Source: Bacteroidales bacterium (GTDB lineage Bacteria > Bacteroidota > Bacteroidia > Bacteroidales > GWA2-32-17). Taken from it: a stretch of 48,869 nucleotides of DNA. Below are positions 36,291 to 44,735 of this stretch, one piece after another (positions within the stretch are counted from its first letter, which is position 1; each line of letters opens with the position of its first letter). The position numbers and the translations under genes were made by a program. The stretch spans positions 1-48,869 of the forward strand of contig JAOADU010000020.1 of NCBI GenBank assembly GCA_026417155.1. The letters run 5' to 3'. Below the pieces are notes generated by a model. It made no database searches and was not told where the DNA came from. It saw only the letters and a program-made list of their open reading frames with translations.

Positions 36291-37067
36291 TTATTTATTA
36301 TTCTTCTGAATCAATTTTCCTAGTGTATCGTAATGCAACTCTTCTATAAGTTCTCCATTTTTGAACATTTTTTCTATCTTTAATTTGCCATTAGGATAAA
36401 AATAGTACCAATTGCCATTTTCTTTTCCTTTGGAATATAAACCCTTCGCTACCAATTTTCCACTAGAATCCCATTCTTGCCAAAGTCCTTCTCGTCTGCC
36501 CTGCTGATATCTAACATTAAACCGTAATTGTCCATTAGGATGCCATTCATTATAAACTCCATGTTCTAAGCCATTCTCGTAATTCACTTCAACCAATTTT
36601 TTTCCGTTGTCGTAATACCATGTCCATAAACTATCTTTTAGTCCATCCTTAAAATACCCTTCTTCTCGTTTAAAGCCGTTTTCGTTCCAAATTATCCATA
36701 GACCATGTTCTTTGTCCTCTTTATAATTCCTTTGTGCGGCTAATATTCCGTTTTTATACCATCCTTTTACAAGGCCATCTTTTTTTCCCATTACGTAATT
36801 ACCTTCCGATTCAAGTACGCCATTGTCCCACCAAATACGAAATGTTCCATGTCGTTTCCCTTCCTTGTAATGATATTCACGAGTTTTAATGCCATGTTCA
36901 TTGTATTGTTCCGTTATTCCCGAAAATGGCTTTTTAGTATCTTTGTAATAATAAATTCCGTTTTCCTCATATAAATCTTTTTCCGAAGCAGTAAAAAGAT
37001 TGCATGAAGTTAAAAACATTATTCCGATTAGCAGATAATTTATTCGTTTATTCCAACTGATTAACAT
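36291..37067 (-). CDS. MORN-repeat (YwqK-type) lipoprotein
   Basis: The ATG at 37067 opens a lipoprotein signal peptide with lipobox 'LTSC'; earlier in-frame ATGs (to 37109) lie within the HPt gene. The 258-residue protein consists of about eight 23-residue MORN-type repeats (motifs such as 'GKRHGTFRIWWDNG', 'KDGLVKGWYKNG' and 'REGLWQEWDSSG'). Databases label such proteins 'YwqK family antitoxin', but that name rests on a distant similarity and I see no toxin gene. It is probably outer-membrane anchored. It overlaps the HPt gene by 20 bases and so belongs to the kinase operon. Confidence 0.88.
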   Translation of the reverse strand: MLISWNKRINYLLIGIMFLTSCNLFTASEKDLYEENGIYYYKDTKKPFSGITEQYNEHGIKTREYHYKEGKRHGTFRIWWDNGVLESEGNYVMGKKDGLVKGWYKNGILAAQRNYKEDKEHGLWIIWNENGFKREEGYFKDGLKDSLWTWYYDNGKKLVEVNYENGLEHGVYNEWHPNGQLRFNVRYQQGRREGLWQEWDSSGKLVAKGLYSKGKENGNWYYFYPNGKLKIEKMFKNGELIEELHYDTLGKLIQKNNK

Positions 37068-37392
37068 AGTTTTTAAAATAATTGAGTGTTTCATACGCAT
37101 CTTTTTCAAATTGTTGTACTAACTCTTCAATATTCTGTGGTATTTGATTGTTAATTATATCAACTTGCAATTGTTTTAGCTTTTCTTCCCAAGCTGTCAT
37201 CCCAAACACAGCGACAGACGATTTGGCTTTGTGAGCTATTGCAGCAATTTGTTTATAATCGCCCTCAGCATTTGCTTTTTTAATACCGCTCACAAAAACA
37301 GGAATTTGTTCTTCAAAAATTTGAATTAACTCTCGCATAAGTGCTTTATCACCAAAACTAACATCTAGAAAATATGCTATATTGTATTCCAT
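37048..37392 (-). CDS. Stand-alone HPt (histidine phosphotransfer) protein
   Basis: The 114-residue helical protein has the HPt fold. The phosphorylated histidine is H54 in 'AIAHKAKSSV', flanked by the expected small and basic residues. It probably receives phosphate from the receiver of the hybrid kinase just upstream, whose stop is two bases before this ATG, and passes it on to a response regulator encoded elsewhere. No response regulator or DNA-binding domain is in the operon. The C-terminal half has the helices expected of the four-helix bundle. Confidence 0.92.
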   Translation of the reverse strand: MEYNIAYFLDVSFGDKALMRELIQIFEEQIPVFVSGIKKANAEGDYKQIAAIAHKAKSSVAVFGMTAWEEKLKQLQVDIINNQIPQNIEELVQQFEKDAYETLNYFKNYVNQLE

Positions 37393-37394
37393 AA

Positions 37395-39314
37395 TTAAGA
37401 ATAATTTGTTGATAAAAGCTTTATAATAACATTGAATAATTCATCGGCTTTAAATGGCTTTGAAATATACTCATTCATGCCTGCTTCCATACATTTTTCC
37501 TTTTCGCCCTGTATAACAGCAGCTGTAACAGCCACAATAGGAATATTTGCGATCTTTGAATTAGGATGTGAGCGTATATATCTTGTCGTTTCATAACCAT
37601 CCATTTCGGGCATATGTAAATCTAAGAGAATAATGTTTATTTCGTTTTGCTGTATAAATTCTATCGCTTCTTTTCCATTGTTCACAATAAATACATTGAT
37701 AAAATTTTGTTTATTTAAAATGGTTTTCAATAAAAACTGATTAATTTTATTATCTTCAACAATTAATATTCTTGTTTCAGTAAAGAAATTGGCTGAGATG
37801 CAATCGGGCAACATGTACTCCGATTTCATTTGTATTTCTTCTAATGTAGGAGCTTTTGCCTTTTCATACGGTATAAAGAAATAAAATTTTGTCCCTTTAT
37901 TAGGCTCGCTCTCGAACCATATTTTCCCGCCTTGCAATTCAACCAATTGTTTCGAAATAGCTAAACCTAAACCCGTACCACCAAACCGACGTGTAGTATC
38001 GCTTGATGCCTGTGTGAAACTTTCGAAAATATTTGCTTGTTTTTCAATAGGAATACCTATTCCTGTATCGCTAACCGTAAAAAAAAGCTGCCAAATTTTT
38101 TCTTCGTGAGTTTTTTTGGCTGTAATTTCTAACATTATCTGTCCTTGTAAAGTAAATTTTACTGCATTTCCTACCAGGTTTATTAAAATTTGATTTAACC
38201 TTACTTGATCACCTATCCAAAAATTTGCTACACATGGATCTTTCTTTACAATAAAAGTTATTCCCTTTTCGACAACTTTGGGTTCAAACATTTTATATAT
38301 ATTATCGATAGTATCGTTAATATTGAACCGATACCGCTCAAATGTTATTTTACCCGATTCTATTTTTGAGATGTCTAAAATATCGTTTATAATAACAAGC
38401 AAATTATTAGCCGATAAATCAATGTGATTAAGGTATTCTTTTTGTTCGGGTGTTAAAGGAGTATTGAGCAATAAATTAATCATTCCAATAATAGCATTCA
38501 TTGGTGTTCGTATTTCGTGACTCATATTAGCTAAAAATTGTTGTTTAGCTTTTGCCAGTTTTATAGCTTCGTCTTTGGATAAAGTTAATTCCTTATTTTG
38601 TAATTCAATTGTATCGAGCATTTGATTAAACCCGTCTATCAATTGCCCTACTTCATCGTTGCCGCGTTTATTAATTCGCAAAGTAAAATCTTTATTTGCT
38701 GTAATTTTTTTTACTACTGACGATAAATTAAGTATTGGTTGTGAAATAATTTTTTGCAATTGAGTTGTTAAAATAAAGGCAAGTATAAGTAGCGTAAGTG
38801 CTATAATCAAGTTTGTAAGAACAATATCAGAAAATTGCTTAGTATAATCTTTCAAATTTCGGCTAATTAATAAAAATCCAATAATTTTATTGTTTTCCGA
38901 TTCGTCAATAATTGACTTTAATTTTAAATATGACGTATCGGTTATTATTACAGTGTCTTTATGCAGATTTTTAATAACAGTGCATCCTGAAAAATCGAAG
39001 TTCTCAGGAAATTTAGCAAATAAATTCATTGTTGTGTCGAAAATAGCCGCAACTTTTATATTAGGATGTTTGGCTAAAGAGTGGAGTACTGAAAAAGCTT
39101 CTATAGTATCTTTAAACAAAATTGGTGCTACACAATTATTAGAAATAATATCGCTAATCAATATTAGCTCTCGTTTTGTATTCTTTTCAAATGTTTTTTT
39201 CCCAAAATGAATATAGATAATAACACTAGTAAGCAACGTAATGAAAAGAACAGAGAGAATAACCCAAATAATTTTATATTTGAATGATATGTTATTAAAA
39301 TTTAACTTCTGCAT
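37395..39314 (-). CDS. CHASE8-HAMP hybrid sensor histidine kinase (YfiN-like sensor, kinase output)
   Basis: The ATG at 39314 gives 639 residues; a TTG nine bases earlier is not used. Order: membrane helix (about 14-36), periplasmic CHASE8 domain (about 38-165, with 'NCVAPILFKDTIEAFSVL' and 'VAAIFDTTMNLFAKFP'), second helix (about 166-186), HAMP (about 188-240), HisKA with phospho-accepting H266 ('NMSHEIRTPMN'), HATPase ('DTGIGI' 416-421, 'GGTGLGLA' 445-452) and a receiver with phospho-acceptor D565 ('LLDLHMPEMDG'). CHASE8 is the periplasmic sensor of the diguanylate cyclase YfiN. No GGDEF domain is present. The 5' end overlaps the yfiR-like gene by 20 bases. Confidence 0.93.
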   Translation of the reverse strand: MQKLNFNNISFKYKIIWVILSVLFITLLTSVIIYIHFGKKTFEKNTKRELILISDIISNNCVAPILFKDTIEAFSVLHSLAKHPNIKVAAIFDTTMNLFAKFPENFDFSGCTVIKNLHKDTVIITDTSYLKLKSIIDESENNKIIGFLLISRNLKDYTKQFSDIVLTNLIIALTLLILAFILTTQLQKIISQPILNLSSVVKKITANKDFTLRINKRGNDEVGQLIDGFNQMLDTIELQNKELTLSKDEAIKLAKAKQQFLANMSHEIRTPMNAIIGMINLLLNTPLTPEQKEYLNHIDLSANNLLVIINDILDISKIESGKITFERYRFNINDTIDNIYKMFEPKVVEKGITFIVKKDPCVANFWIGDQVRLNQILINLVGNAVKFTLQGQIMLEITAKKTHEEKIWQLFFTVSDTGIGIPIEKQANIFESFTQASSDTTRRFGGTGLGLAISKQLVELQGGKIWFESEPNKGTKFYFFIPYEKAKAPTLEEIQMKSEYMLPDCISANFFTETRILIVEDNKINQFLLKTILNKQNFINVFIVNNGKEAIEFIQQNEINIILLDLHMPEMDGYETTRYIRSHPNSKIANIPIVAVTAAVIQGEKEKCMEAGMNEYISKPFKADELFNVIIKLLSTNYS

Positions 39315-39840
39315 CGTTAACAATTTTTGCTAAAGACAATAATTTTGAGCTGATTACAATATTGGCACGTTGAGCTGCATTAGGATTTATTTCGAACCGT
39401 TTATGGCTATATTGTGGTGTAAAATTTATCATCCCTCCTTTTTCGCAAAAATTCTCGACATTGTCGGCTACTGTTAAGATAGGTTTATTACCAATGTATT
39501 CTAAATACAAAATTGCTTGTGTGATTGTAATTCTTGAAAAATATATAATTTGACAATTTATCATTTCTTCAGGCATGCTTACACTAATAGCTATCACAGG
39601 ACGATTAAAAACAGTTCTGCCTTTAATTATCGTTTGAAGTACTTCTAAAAAAGCATCGTTACCATAAACGCCAATAATAAAAGGGTCTCTAGACGATGAA
39701 AAGGTTTTTTCGGGATATTCAACAAACTTTGCAAAATTAAACAAATATGCAGATTTAAGTTCATATTCCGTGTATTGTTGAGCTGTAAGTTGGCTCATTA
39801 ATACAAAAATACCCATCAATATAATAGCATACCTTTTCAT
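39295..39840 (-). CDS. YfiR family (DUF4154) periplasmic protein
   Basis: The 181-residue protein has a signal peptide ending 'QLTAQ'. The mature part shows family features: 'YELKSAYLFNFAKFVEYPE' (YfiR-type opening), 'FIIGVYG', 'RPVIAISVS', 'NCQIIYFS', 'KPILTVADNVENFCEKGGMINF' and 'FEINPNAAQRANIVISSKLLSLA'. Only two cysteines remain in the mature protein (C96 and C132), a spacing compatible with the disulfide described in Pseudomonas YfiR. In Pseudomonas YfiR holds the YfiN cyclase off from the periplasm in a redox-sensitive way. Here it sits between the PorE-like and CHASE8 kinase genes, overlapping both. Confidence 0.92.
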   Translation of the reverse strand: MKRYAIILMGIFVLMSQLTAQQYTEYELKSAYLFNFAKFVEYPEKTFSSSRDPFIIGVYGNDAFLEVLQTIIKGRTVFNRPVIAISVSMPEEMINCQIIYFSRITITQAILYLEYIGNKPILTVADNVENFCEKGGMINFTPQYSHKRFEINPNAAQRANIVISSKLLSLAKIVNDAEVKF

Positions 39841-42281
39841 TCAATTATCTCAAATAACTTAATTTCAGTTCTACGCATTTGCTGCATATCAATATTCTCA
39901 TCGAATCCCATCTCTCCTTTACCATTAACTATGAAGCGGCGTGGCGAAAGTTGCTTATTGATAAAGAATTGCCATACACCCAACGCTCTTTGTTTAGAAA
40001 GTTCCATATTTTTTTGCTCGTCACCAACAGGATCGGCATAACCATTGATTTCGACGCCAATATCATTATTCAAGCTAATGAGTTGAAATATATCGTTTAG
40101 TAAAGCATAATATTTTTTTTCTATGTCAAATTTACCTGTCGGATAATAAATATAATTTATATAAATGTATCGTCGTTTTTTTTCAGGTACATTTCTAAAA
40201 TCGGGTTCTTTCCTTGTAATTTTAGGAATAGAGTCTACTTTTAATTGAACAATAGTGGGAGTTTTTATCATAAGTGGCTTTGATGTTGAAACAGAAGGAA
40301 GTGTATAAATAGTATCGTTTCCTACAAGAATTTTTGTCATTTTATTTTCATCAGCATCTACACCATAAAAAAATGTTCGATTGGTAACGTCGTTGTATAT
40401 TGCATTCGCATCAAGTAATTGTAATGTTATCGAATCCGTTTTTTCTATAGCTTGTTCCAAATTAGAGAGTAATTGGCTATAGCGTTCCTGAAATATTTTA
40501 TCTTTATCTGTATGAATGTCTTTCGTAGATAGTTGTTCTAATCGTTCTATCCCTATGCTATCGGTGGCAGCAATAATATTTTCTACAATTTTAAGAAGTT
40601 CATCAACATGTTTCTCTCGTTTATTTTGTTCTGCTTTTAAAATACTGTCCGAAATTTGAGTTCGATATATATCATAAAAAGTGTTGGAAATTCTAATTTC
40701 TTGTCCTATAGCTGTATCGTTTCTACTAACTTTTACTTGTTTTAAGTAAATTTCCTGATATAATTCATAAAAATAAGTTTGGTTTGGCACATAAATATTG
40801 ATTAACTGTGGCAAGTATCCTTCTGCTTCTATAATCATATCATAGTTTTTATTGGGTGGGAAAATCATCAAATATTTACCTGTCAATATATTTGGACTGT
40901 AAACGTATTTTACCAACTGTTTTGTTTCATTGTCCATTACACGAATTTTGGCCTTTATTGGCTTGGGAGGATCGCCTCCCATAATTGTCCCTTTGACTAA
41001 CGTAAGCGGAATAGTTTTGTGTAAAATGGCTTTATAAATGTCGTGCTTTGTTTCGCTGCTTTGAGATGAAGAAAAATATGCCGAATTGCCATCGGCAGAC
41101 AACACAAAACCTATATCATCCGACGGAGTATTAATAGGAAAACCTATGTTGGTAGGATATTTCCATTCGTTGGCACGAATGTTTTGAGTTACAAATATAT
41201 CATAACCGCCAATAGAGTTGTGTCCTTTAGAGGAAAAATATAATGTTCGATTATCGGGATGTATAAAAGGAGCATCTTCGTCAAACTCTGTATTTACCGA
41301 TGGTCCTAAATTTTCGATAACCGACCATTGTTGATTATCGTCCATTACAGCTCGATATATATCTTTCCCTCCGTAGCCTCCAGGTCTGTTGCTCGAAAAA
41401 TAATATGTTCGTCCATCGGGCGATACACTTATAGAACTTTCGTTATAGGAAGAATTAATAATCTCGGGAAGTTTTATCATCTGCAAGCACTTATCATCGT
41501 TTAATTTACACGCGTACAAATCGGCATTGTTTTCATTTCCGATTGCGAAAAATAATACCTCACCATCGGGTGAAACCCCTGCAAGTGATACTTTAGATTT
41601 AATACGATCATAATCTACTTGTATTTCTTTTACTTCATATCGCTTACCTGTTTGAATGGCTACCATTATTTTCTTTTGGCTTTCAAATTCTATATTCGAT
41701 TGTATTTGATAAAAGGTGCGGGTAAAAAATAGTTTACTTTCATCTGCCGAAACAAATGGATTTTGTTCACTATTTATTGTATTTATTGCTGATTCTAATT
41801 TTTCAATTTCTATGTTCGATGCTTGAGTAGTCAATTCTTTTGCATACTGACAATTTTTTAACAGTTGCTCGGCTTTTAAGAAAAAAATATCAGTTTTATT
41901 AGCTCTTGATAAAAATATGTTTAACAAATTAATAGCTTCATCAAACTGAGAGTTAAGATGATATAATTTTGCTAAATCGTAAAAAACAACATTAGGTAAA
42001 AATTTTTCCCCATTTTTTAAAGCATATTCCAGATAAGGGATTCCTTTTGTTTTATCATAAGTAGAATTCAAATAACATGCCCCTATGTAATATTTTGTTT
42101 CGAAACGATTGGGCTCAATACTATCTAATTTTAACCATAATGGTAGTGCTTTATCGAATTGTTCATTGTCGAAGTATTGTTGCGCCAGTCGTTTTATTTT
42201 GTTTTTATTTTGAGGTAGTTGCTGAGCATAACATAGAATATGTAAAAATACAAAAAGTAGTATGTAATGAATACGATTCAC
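39837..42281 (-). CDS. PorE-like TPR, PD40 propeller, CRD and OmpA-domain envelope protein
   Basis: The 814-residue protein has a signal peptide ending 'LCYAQ'; the lipobox is not canonical, so it may be soluble periplasmic or outer-membrane associated. Order: TPR region (about 22-150), PD40 propeller (about 160-430, with 'YYFSSNRPGGYGGKDIYRA'), carboxypeptidase-regulatory-like domain (about 435-510), helical linker (about 530-650), OmpA-like domain (about 695-814). The OmpA domain has 'VEINGYADPVGDEQKN' and 'MRRTEIKL', containing the peptidoglycan-contacting Asp and Arg. The same order is described for PorE of the type IX secretion machinery. Overlaps the yfiR-like start by four bases; in Pseudomonas the OmpA-like partner of YfiR is YfiB. 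Confidence 0.88.
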   Translation of the reverse strand: MNRIHYILLFVFLHILCYAQQLPQNKNKIKRLAQQYFDNEQFDKALPLWLKLDSIEPNRFETKYYIGACYLNSTYDKTKGIPYLEYALKNGEKFLPNVVFYDLAKLYHLNSQFDEAINLLNIFLSRANKTDIFFLKAEQLLKNCQYAKELTTQASNIEIEKLESAINTINSEQNPFVSADESKLFFTRTFYQIQSNIEFESQKKIMVAIQTGKRYEVKEIQVDYDRIKSKVSLAGVSPDGEVLFFAIGNENNADLYACKLNDDKCLQMIKLPEIINSSYNESSISVSPDGRTYYFSSNRPGGYGGKDIYRAVMDDNQQWSVIENLGPSVNTEFDEDAPFIHPDNRTLYFSSKGHNSIGGYDIFVTQNIRANEWKYPTNIGFPINTPSDDIGFVLSADGNSAYFSSSQSSETKHDIYKAILHKTIPLTLVKGTIMGGDPPKPIKAKIRVMDNETKQLVKYVYSPNILTGKYLMIFPPNKNYDMIIEAEGYLPQLINIYVPNQTYFYELYQEIYLKQVKVSRNDTAIGQEIRISNTFYDIYRTQISDSILKAEQNKREKHVDELLKIVENIIAATDSIGIERLEQLSTKDIHTDKDKIFQERYSQLLSNLEQAIEKTDSITLQLLDANAIYNDVTNRTFFYGVDADENKMTKILVGNDTIYTLPSVSTSKPLMIKTPTIVQLKVDSIPKITRKEPDFRNVPEKKRRYIYINYIYYPTGKFDIEKKYYALLNDIFQLISLNNDIGVEINGYADPVGDEQKNMELSKQRALGVWQFFINKQLSPRRFIVNGKGEMGFDENIDMQQMRRTEIKLFEIIE

Positions 42282-42320
42282 TATTGTTGCTTTACGTAAT
42301 TTATACGAATATTGTAAAAT

Positions 42321-43574
42321 TTAGTTATCGTCATTTTTTTCGTCAACTAATATTTCTATTGCTTTTTCGTTACGAGCTTCCATAGTAGGCTTCCCACGGT
42401 ATTGCTCTACAATACCACTTATGCAAATCTTCTTATTCATTAAATATGTAGCTGGTTCATAACTAAAATTGGGTATATTATTTTGCCAAATTGTAAATGA
42501 AAATAAGGCATTCGGGAAACGTTGATCTAAATTAACAACTACTCCTTTTGCATCTTTTAATGTTCTTGTAGCAACGACTGTTCCGCAAACCTTAGCTTTA
42601 CTTCCAATGAATTTTTCTGCATCAACAGTGTTTATGGCACCTTTGGGCAACTCTTCTGGTTCCATAGGCTTTACATTTCCCTTTGTTTCTTTTGTCTGCC
42701 ATAAAGATATATCATTCATTGTTTCGATCCTGTTTTCTAATGTATCGGGCAATAAGTAAAAGAAATCTATACCCGTTTTTTGTTCTATATCGTCAATGGA
42801 AGTCGCATAATTAACAATAGGTTTTGTATTGGTACCATTTAGCATCCAGAAAGCAATAGCTCTTGCAGGTTTTGCATTCAAATCTACTGCAATTTTGTAG
42901 AAATATGGTGGAACCTTTATTTTTTTGTGAACACCTATGGTTTTTTGAATGCTATCGTGCAATAACCCTCCCGTCACAATAAAAATGGGATGCCCTGTAA
43001 ATATTACATAATGACGAAGAAAATCTTCTACTTGCGACCATTTGCCTCGATTAAATTCGGGTTTTTGTGGCGACATATTAGAATAGTAATATGATTCGCT
43101 TAAAGCTCGCCGCGACCATCGAAAATCGGCCGATGGTGCCAAGTGTCCCCTATCGTAGCCAGAGTTAAAATAATCAACTCTATCGGGCATATCGGTCGGA
43201 ATAAGGCTGTCTCTGCGAAAATCGTTTGTTCTTGTTTCAACGCCCGTGGCTATATCGGGTAATATCATATGTACAACCCACTTCGATTGTCCCCAACGAT
43301 CTACATAAAACAATGCCATCGCCGAATGATATACTAAAAAACCTTCTTCGTCTATTCGTGGCAGGGCATATTGTTTTATTTGCTCTTGTATCCATTTATA
43401 TTTTACATTTTCGAGTTGTTTATAATATTCCGATTGACTATCGGCTAAAAGTTTTATTCTTTTTTCTATTTGTTGAATCTTTCGTTCATGGTCCGATTGA
43501 CATGACAATCGCAACGATACTAACAATAAAAAAATTATCAGAAAAAATATTACAAAAACAAGCCTTCGATTCAT
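42321..43574 (-). CDS. Secreted DNA/RNA non-specific endonuclease with C-terminal OB-like domain
   Basis: The 417-residue protein has an N-terminal hydrophobic segment (about 5-24), either a signal anchor or a signal peptide, then a coiled stretch. The nuclease domain (about 65-270) carries the DRGH motif with catalytic H144 and the metal-binding N175 of 'NMSPQKPEFNRG' in the beta-beta-alpha-metal fold (NUC1/EndA family). Residues about 310-405 ('SKAKVCGTVVATRTLKDAKGVVVNLD', 'KKICISGIVEQYRGKPTMEA') look like an OB-fold, which could bind nucleic acid. It likely degrades extracellular or periplasmic DNA for nutrition or biofilm turnover. It is 39 bases upstream of the PorE-like gene on the same strand, so it may lead the operon. 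Divergent from the nucleotidyltransferase. Confidence 0.9.
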   Translation of the reverse strand: MNRRLVFVIFFLIIFLLLVSLRLSCQSDHERKIQQIEKRIKLLADSQSEYYKQLENVKYKWIQEQIKQYALPRIDEEGFLVYHSAMALFYVDRWGQSKWVVHMILPDIATGVETRTNDFRRDSLIPTDMPDRVDYFNSGYDRGHLAPSADFRWSRRALSESYYYSNMSPQKPEFNRGKWSQVEDFLRHYVIFTGHPIFIVTGGLLHDSIQKTIGVHKKIKVPPYFYKIAVDLNAKPARAIAFWMLNGTNTKPIVNYATSIDDIEQKTGIDFFYLLPDTLENRIETMNDISLWQTKETKGNVKPMEPEELPKGAINTVDAEKFIGSKAKVCGTVVATRTLKDAKGVVVNLDQRFPNALFSFTIWQNNIPNFSYEPATYLMNKKICISGIVEQYRGKPTMEARNEKAIEILVDEKNDDN

Positions 43575-43641
43575 GGTGTAAATTTTATCGCTTAAAGTTA
43601 AAAAATAAATAGCAGATAAAATAAGAATTTGCGTTATTCAT

Positions 43642-43649
43642 TATCTTTG
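43642..43649 (+). promoter_or_regulatory. -7 box for the nucleotidyltransferase-glycosyltransferase operon
   Basis: TATCTTTG matches TAnnTTTG in the divergent gap. The nearest TTTG (43628-43631) is only ten bases upstream, and no TTTG is found at 19-21 bases. A start within ten bases downstream would place transcription near the ATG at 43656, so the transcript may have almost no leader. Confidence 0.5.
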
Positions 43650-43664
43650 CCTTAAATGAGTTAG

Positions 43665-44735
43665 TTGGAGCATTACATTCACAATATAAAAGAAAAAATT
43701 CAAGGAAATTTTTTAAACAATAATGATTTCGTCTCTTTTTGTCGTTATCATAATTTACATCATTGGTATAGTCTTCAAAACATAAATAACACTAAAATAA
43801 AAGAGGCTATTCAAAAAGAATATCATAATCGAAAGCTTCATAATTTATTATTATTCAATGAATGGAAAAAAATTAACTCATTCGCGAATTCAAAAGTAAA
43901 TATTTACCTTTTTAAAGGTATCGCCTTGTCTGATCAAATATTTGGCGACATTACGGTTCGCCCAACACGCGATTTGGATTTATGGATTCATTTTAACGAT
44001 TTGACAATTATTGATTACTTACTTAAAGACATCGGCTATAAACGAATTAAACCAGCAACAGAACTTAATTATTTACAAAAAAAATATATACATCGACATA
44101 TTCATCATTTTACATATATTAATGAGCAAAAGGTTGTTGTTGAATTACACTGGCAGTTATTTACACCAAAAAAATTATATCCTTTTGATGAACATTTTTT
44201 TCATACAAAAAAGTCACATTTGTTACATCATTACGCAAATGAATGGTTGTTACAATACCTAATCGTCCATGGTTCTTTGCACCATTGGTTTAAGTTATTC
44301 TGGTTATACGATGTTCATTGGTTAATATCGCATCATACCATTCAATGGCAAATTTTTGATAATTTAACTGATAAGCTCAACAATCAACGATTAGTAAATG
44401 TAGCATTTTATTTGTCCCAAAAATTATTTGATACCGATATTCCAAAAGAAATTGCATTAAACAAGACTGAACGCAAAATTGCAGAATATTGTGTAAAAAG
44501 CATTTATTTAAACGAAAACTACTTACTTTTTAAAGGGTTAAAACGTTTTAAACGGATATATTATTTATCTTTACTAAAAAAGAATTGGAAGTTTAAGCTC
44601 AATGTTTGGGTCGCTCCTTTTACCACGACAGAAGATTGGAAAATTTTGCCATTACCGTCGGGTTTGTTTTGGTTGTATTATATATTACGTCCTTTTATTT
44701 GGTTTTACGCTAATTATATAAAAAAATCGTCATGA
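43665..44735 (+). CDS. Nucleotidyltransferase family protein (NTP_transf_5 type), unusual TTG start
   Basis: The 356-residue protein has 'YLFKGIALSDQIFGDITVRPTRDLDLWIHF' as the core of an uncharacterised nucleotidyltransferase fold, with metal-binding Asp pair D103 and D105. Family members occur in exopolysaccharide loci, and two glycan-related genes follow. The only possible start in the open frame before this motif is the TTG at 43665. Three codons upstream, in frame, is an ATG at 43656, but it is followed by AGT and then an in-frame TAG. Either translation starts at TTG, or the true start is the ATG and one base is mutated or miscalled. The stop overlaps the next start (ATGA, 44732-44735). 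Confidence 0.78.
   Translation: MEHYIHNIKEKIQGNFLNNNDFVSFCRYHNLHHWYSLQNINNTKIKEAIQKEYHNRKLHNLLLFNEWKKINSFANSKVNIYLFKGIALSDQIFGDITVRPTRDLDLWIHFNDLTIIDYLLKDIGYKRIKPATELNYLQKKYIHRHIHHFTYINEQKVVVELHWQLFTPKKLYPFDEHFFHTKKSHLLHHYANEWLLQYLIVHGSLHHWFKLFWLYDVHWLISHHTIQWQIFDNLTDKLNNQRLVNVAFYLSQKLFDTDIPKEIALNKTERKIAEYCVKSIYLNENYLLFKGLKRFKRIYYLSLLKKNWKFKLNVWVAPFTTTEDWKILPLPSGLFWLYYILRPFIWFYANYIKKSS

Noticed and set aside
36291-37067. Toxin-antitoxin module suggested by the YwqK name
   Set aside because: The gene is a MORN-repeat lipoprotein with no toxin gene next to it; it fits the kinase operon instead.
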